Below, one piece after another: positions 61,453-64,000 of a stretch of 64,000 nucleotides of DNA. Every line of letters starts with the position of its first letter. Within the stretch, counting starts at the first letter, position 1. Below the pieces are notes generated by a model. The model was not told where the DNA came from. It did not search any database and saw only the letters and a list, made by a program, of their open reading frames with translations. The position numbers and the translations under genes were made by a program. Source of the stretch: Agromyces salentinus (GTDB lineage Bacteria; Actinomycetota; Actinomycetes; Actinomycetales; Microbacteriaceae); contig NZ_WBIR01000008.1 of the NCBI RefSeq assembly GCF_009749395.1, positions 62,001 to 126,000 of the forward strand, written 5' to 3'.

Positions 61453-62160
61453 ATGAGCAACATCCTGATGATCGTCACCGCCGCCTCGAGCCTCACCATG
61501 AAGGACGGCTCCGAGCACCCGACCGGCTTCTGGGCCGAGGAGCTCGTCACCGCCCACCGCGACCTCGTCGCGGCAGGCCACACCGTCACGTTCGCGACGC
61601 CCGGCGGCGTTGCGCCCACCGTCGACGCCGGGAGCCTCGACCCGTCGCAGACCGGTGGCGAGGAGCGTGCCCGCGAGTTCACCGCCTACCTCGGCTCGAT
61701 CTCGGCCGAACTGGGCTCACCCGTCGCGATCGCCGAGGTGGATCCGGCCGGCTACGACGCGGTCGTGCTGCCCGGCGGCCATGGCCCCATGACGGACCTC
61801 GCGTTCGACGCCGAGGTCGGCCGCGTGCTCGTCGCCGCGGACGAGGCCGGCGCCGTCATCGCCCCGTTCTGCCACGGCCCGGCCGCCCTGCTGTCGGCGA
61901 CCCGGCCCGACGGATCCTTCGCCTTCGCGGGTCGCCGCCTCACCGTCTTCACCGACGAGGAGGAGCGCACGGGCGGCACCGGCGAGAACACGCCGTGGTT
62001 CGTCGAGTCGCGCCTGCGCGAGCGCGGGGCGGTCATCGAGTCGGCGGCGCCCTGGAGCGACCACGTCGTCGTCGACGGCAACCTCATCACCGGCCAGAAC
62101 CCGCAGTCGAGCGCGTCGGTCGCCGGCCGCGTCGTCGAGGCCCTTGCCGCGCGCGGCTGA
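61453..62160 (+). CDS. DJ-1/PfpI family protein (Hsp31-like)
   Basis: 235 residues from ATG at 61453. The DJ-1/PfpI fold is visible: LMIVTAASSLTMKDG, HPTGFWAEELVTAH with the conserved acidic residue, YDAVVLPGGHGPMTDL, and the nucleophile Cys in IAPFCHGPAALL. The order resembles Hsp31/type-1 glutamine-amidotransferase-like proteins, some of which act as glyoxalase III or deglycase. Third gene of the MarR operon; together with the aldo/keto reductase it fits protection from reactive carbonyls. The last codons lie in a sequence partly duplicated just downstream. Confidence 0.9.
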   Translation: MSNILMIVTAASSLTMKDGSEHPTGFWAEELVTAHRDLVAAGHTVTFATPGGVAPTVDAGSLDPSQTGGEERAREFTAYLGSISAELGSPVAIAEVDPAGYDAVVLPGGHGPMTDLAFDAEVGRVLVAADEAGAVIAPFCHGPAALLSATRPDGSFAFAGRRLTVFTDEEERTGGTGENTPWFVESRLRERGAVIESAAPWSDHVVVDGNLITGQNPQSSASVAGRVVEALAARG

Positions 62161-62496
62161 GTCGCCCACGCTGCTGTCGCGCGCGGCTGGGTCGCCTCTG
62201 TCTGAGCCGTGCCCGGTTGGGTGACTCGCTGGATTCAGGCGGACGCGCGCAGCTCAGGACGAAATCCCGCGGAACCGTCCTGAGCCGGCGCCGTTCGCCT
62301 GAATTCCGGACGACGGATGCCGTCGCCGTTCGCCTGAATTCCGGACGACTGGTACCCGGCGTCAGATTCTGTGCGGCGGATGCCCCGACTTCGGCGGTGC
62401 CACCGAGGCCGAAACGACGGATGCCGCGACGCCGCGCTCGTGATGAGCGCCGCGCCGCGGCATCCGTTCGTCTGGTCGGACCTGCCGGGCCCCGAC
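62146..62496. other. Repeat-rich 336-bp gap with no gene (62161-62496)
   Basis: A 21-bp stretch from the end of the DJ-1 gene (62146-62166) is repeated with two changes at 62176-62196. A 10-bp stem GCTCAGGACG/CGTCCTGAGC (62252-62261 with 62276-62285) follows. A 26-bp exact direct repeat occurs at 62289-62314 and 62324-62349. Last is a GGATGCCGC hairpin (62418-62428 with 62456-62466) containing an inner GCGCTC/GAGCGC stem, probably the terminator of the zf-TFIIB gene. No coding frame is supported. Confidence 0.7.
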
Positions 62497-62862
62497 TCAG
62501 TCGAAGAGCTCGGAGAGCCAGTTGTCCTTCTTCTTCTTGCGGTAGCCCTGGTCGCCGTAGCCGCGGTTGTCGTACCCGCGGTTGGCGTCGTACGACTGCT
62601 GCCCGTAGGCGGGCTGCTGGTACTGGGGCTGCTGGTACTGGGGCTGCTGCGGCTGGCGGTAGCCGGGCTGCGCCGGCGCTGCGGGGGCGGTCGGGGCCGC
62701 AGGTGCGGCGGGCGCTGCGCCGAGGTCGCCGGCGGCGCGCTCGATGATCTTGTCGAGCTCGCCTCGGTCGAGCCACACTCCGCGGCACGTGGGGCAGTAG
62801 TCGATCTCGATGCCGCTGCGCTCGCTCATCACGAGCACGGCTCCGTCATTGGGGCACTGCAT
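62497..62862 (-). CDS. zf-TFIIB domain protein
   Basis: 121 residues from ATG at 62862 (GAGGAG upstream). The N-terminal zinc-ribbon is plain: MQCPNDGAVLVM then DYCPTCRGVWLDRGELDKII (parts: YCPTCRGVWLDRGELD). An Ala/Pro-rich linker and a Gln/Tyr/Pro-rich low-complexity stretch (residues 65-105) follow. The end RKKKKDNWLSELFD resembles the short tail of other proteins in this family. Likely a small zinc-binding protein with a disordered, possibly self-associating tail; the role is unknown. Confidence 0.87.
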   Translation of the reverse strand: MQCPNDGAVLVMSERSGIEIDYCPTCRGVWLDRGELDKIIERAAGDLGAAPAAPAAPTAPAAPAQPGYRQPQQPQYQQPQYQQPAYGQQSYDANRGYDNRGYGDQGYRKKKKDNWLSELFD

Positions 62863-62940
62863 TGGGGGCTCCTCGGTCGGGGTTGCACGGGGTCTCGAGG
62901 GCGAGCCTAGGGAGCGAACCTTCGAAGACGCCCGAAAACA

Positions 62941-63004
62941 CGACGAGCGGATGCCCCGGCGCACGCCTCACGAGGAGGCGGGCGACCGTGGCATCCGCTC
63001 GTCG
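62941..63004 (-). terminator. Hairpin with GGATGCC arms after cspA
   Basis: 15-bp perfect arms (62941-62955 with 62990-63004) and a 34-nt loop, 35 bp beyond the cspA stop and before the zf-TFIIB start. It is the same arm family as at 56322. Confidence 0.6.
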
Positions 63005-63038
63005 ACCGGCGCGAGGCGCCGATCACGTTCGTCGAGAA

Positions 63039-63245
63039 CTACGCGATGACGCGGATGTTCTCGGCCTGGGGGCCCTTGGGTCCCTGGGCGGTCTCGAATT
63101 CGACCTTCTGGTTCTCGTCGAGCGAACGGTAGCCGCCTGACGCGATCGCGCTGAAGTGCGCGAAGACGTCAGCACTGCCGTCGTCGGGAGCGATGAAGCC
63201 GAAGCCCTTGTCGGCGTTGAACCACTTGACGGTTCCGGTAGCCAT
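63039..63245 (-). CDS. cspA: Cold shock protein
   Basis: 68 residues from ATG at 63245; AAGGAA lies 6 nt upstream, and an in-frame upstream ATG at 63260 is less likely. It is a single cold-shock domain: [18 protein letters not shown] with RNP1 (KGFGFI), RNP2 (VFAHFSAI), and the ending [10 protein letters not shown]. It binds single-stranded RNA and DNA and melts mRNA secondary structure. It lies 127 bp downstream of a fatty-acid desaturase gene on the same strand; both fit low-temperature adaptation. Confidence 0.97.
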   Translation of the reverse strand: MATGTVKWFNADKGFGFIAPDDGSADVFAHFSAIASGGYRSLDENQKVEFETAQGPKGPQAENIRVIA

Positions 63246-63345
63246 AATGCATTCCTTCATTCATCCCGCCTCACCGAGGTGATGCGGTGTGCGCGGCTTG
63301 CCGCGCGGGTTCCGGTCGCGATGTCCGCAGCCGGAAGTTTCTGGA

Positions 63346-63363
63346 TCGGGCCGATCGGCCCGA
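63346..63363. promoter_or_regulatory. 18-bp perfect palindrome between desaturase and cspA
   Basis: TCGGGCCGATCGGCCCGA reads the same on both strands. It begins 9 bp after the desaturase stop. It can form a hairpin terminator for that gene or be a protein site in the cspA leader; no U-tract follows. Confidence 0.5.
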
Positions 63364-63372
63364 ATGATGTGG

Positions 63373-64000
63373 TCAGGCCCGACGGAACTGGTTGACCATG
63401 GGGCAGTCGAACGGGTCGCGAGCAGCGAGCCCGACCTCGTTCAGATAGCGGATGACGATGCCATACGACTGCACGAGTGTGGTCTCAGTGTACGGAACGC
63501 CCATCGTCGCGCAGTGCTCACGCACGATCTCACGGGCCTTCGCCAGGTGCGGACGCGGCATGTTCGGGAAGAGGTGGTGCTCGACCTGGTAGTTCAGGCC
63601 GCCGAGGAGCGTGCTCGCCCACAGGCCGCCCGAGATGTTGCGCGAGGTCAGGACCTGCTTGGAGAAGAAGTCGAGCTTGGAGTCCTCGGGGATCAGGGCC
63701 ATGCCCTTGTGGTTGGGCGCGAACGAGGCGCCCATGTAGACGCCGAACACGGCCATCTGCACGCCGATGAAGGCGAAGGCCATGCCGAGCGGCAGCACCC
63801 AGAAGAGGGCGCCGAAGTACACGATGAAGTGCACGGCGATGAGGCTGAGCTCGATCCAGCGGCCCTTCACCGGGCGGCGCTCGAGCAGCGTGGCGATGGA
63901 GCGGCCGTGCAGGTTCAGTCCCTCGAGGGTGAGCAGCGGGAAGAACAGGTAGCCCTGCTTGCGCGTGATCGCGGCGAGCAGGCCCTTCTGCTTGGCGGCA
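63373..64000 (-). CDS. Membrane fatty-acid desaturase, C-terminal part (cut by window)
   Basis: The frame is open from the right edge to the stop at 63373-63375, so only about 208 C-terminal residues are seen. It includes hydrophobic helices (IELSLIAVHFIVYFGALFWVL region, parts: LIAVHFIVYFGALFW), then SRNISGGLWASTLLGGLNYQ and the third histidine box QVEHHLFPNMPR. Such QxxHH boxes belong to acyl-lipid (front-end/omega-3 type) desaturases that place a double bond using a di-iron site. The first two His boxes lie outside the window. Neighbouring cspA supports a cold-linked membrane role. Confidence 0.9.
   Translation of the reverse strand, partial: AAKQKGLLAAITRKQGYLFFPLLTLEGLNLHGRSIATLLERRPVKGRWIELSLIAVHFIVYFGALFWVLPLGMAFAFIGVQMAVFGVYMGASFAPNHKGMALIPEDSKLDFFSKQVLTSRNISGGLWASTLLGGLNYQVEHHLFPNMPRPHLAKAREIVREHCATMGVPYTETTLVQSYGIVIRYLNEVGLAARDPFDCPMVNQFRRA

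Overview
The window is high-GC DNA (about 70% by eye) from a Gram-positive actinobacterium, most likely a member of the Microbacteriaceae (Agromyces/Leifsonia/Microbacterium type). The reasons are the strong GC bias, TANNNT -10 boxes, many GTG or leaderless starts, a DUF3516-type helicase, and a recurrent GGATGCCGC motif. No rRNA, tRNA, CRISPR array, insertion sequence or phage gene was seen. Family names come from recognising motifs; no database search was run.

Region 1 (1-27 kb) is a cell-surface polysaccharide locus. It holds a polyprenyl-phosphate sugar transferase (cut by the left edge), two family-4-like glycosyltransferases, a Gfo/Idh/MocA oxidoreductase and an aldo/keto-reductase-like barrel in a tightly coupled minus-strand operon. 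It also holds TagD (CDP-glycerol synthesis), a flippase, a Wzz-like co-polymerase with a degenerate kinase half, a Wzy-like polymerase, a membrane-anchored beta-helix protein and a CDP-glycerol glycerophosphotransferase. Inside this locus lie three large secreted paralogues (1086, 1698 and 1315 aa) built from a beta-propeller-like head plus FN3, LamG, PKD and jelly-roll modules. At least five transcription starts, serving both enzyme genes and secreted-protein genes, share CCCC-N5-GGGG placed about 24 bp upstream of a TANNNT box. This suggests one unknown activator co-regulates the glycan and its protein partners.

Region 2 (27-39.6 kb) is mostly housekeeping: proline iminopeptidase with an unusual acidic tail, malate dehydrogenase, a 56-aa membrane protein, a TetR regulator with a DrrAB-type ABC exporter, acyl-CoA oxidase, RecQ, and a copper-linked CopC/YcnI/membrane-protein set.

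Region 3 (39.6-53 kb) carries a 1527-aa secreted nuclease/5'-nucleotidase fusion, an EamA transporter, a Ski2-like DUF3516 helicase, a membrane-embedded alpha/beta hydrolase, a DUF1353 protein, an AEC-family transporter and an Ala-rich secreted or anchored protein.

Region 4 (53-64 kb) holds small metabolic and stress genes: aldo/keto reductases, PhzF, VOC proteins, an ArsR/AHSA1 pair, a MarR regulator divergent from an MFS/AKR/DJ-1 operon, a zf-TFIIB protein, CspA and a fatty-acid desaturase cut by the right edge. Gene boundaries here are rich in 15-17 bp tandem repeats and in hairpins built from GGATGCCGC arms.
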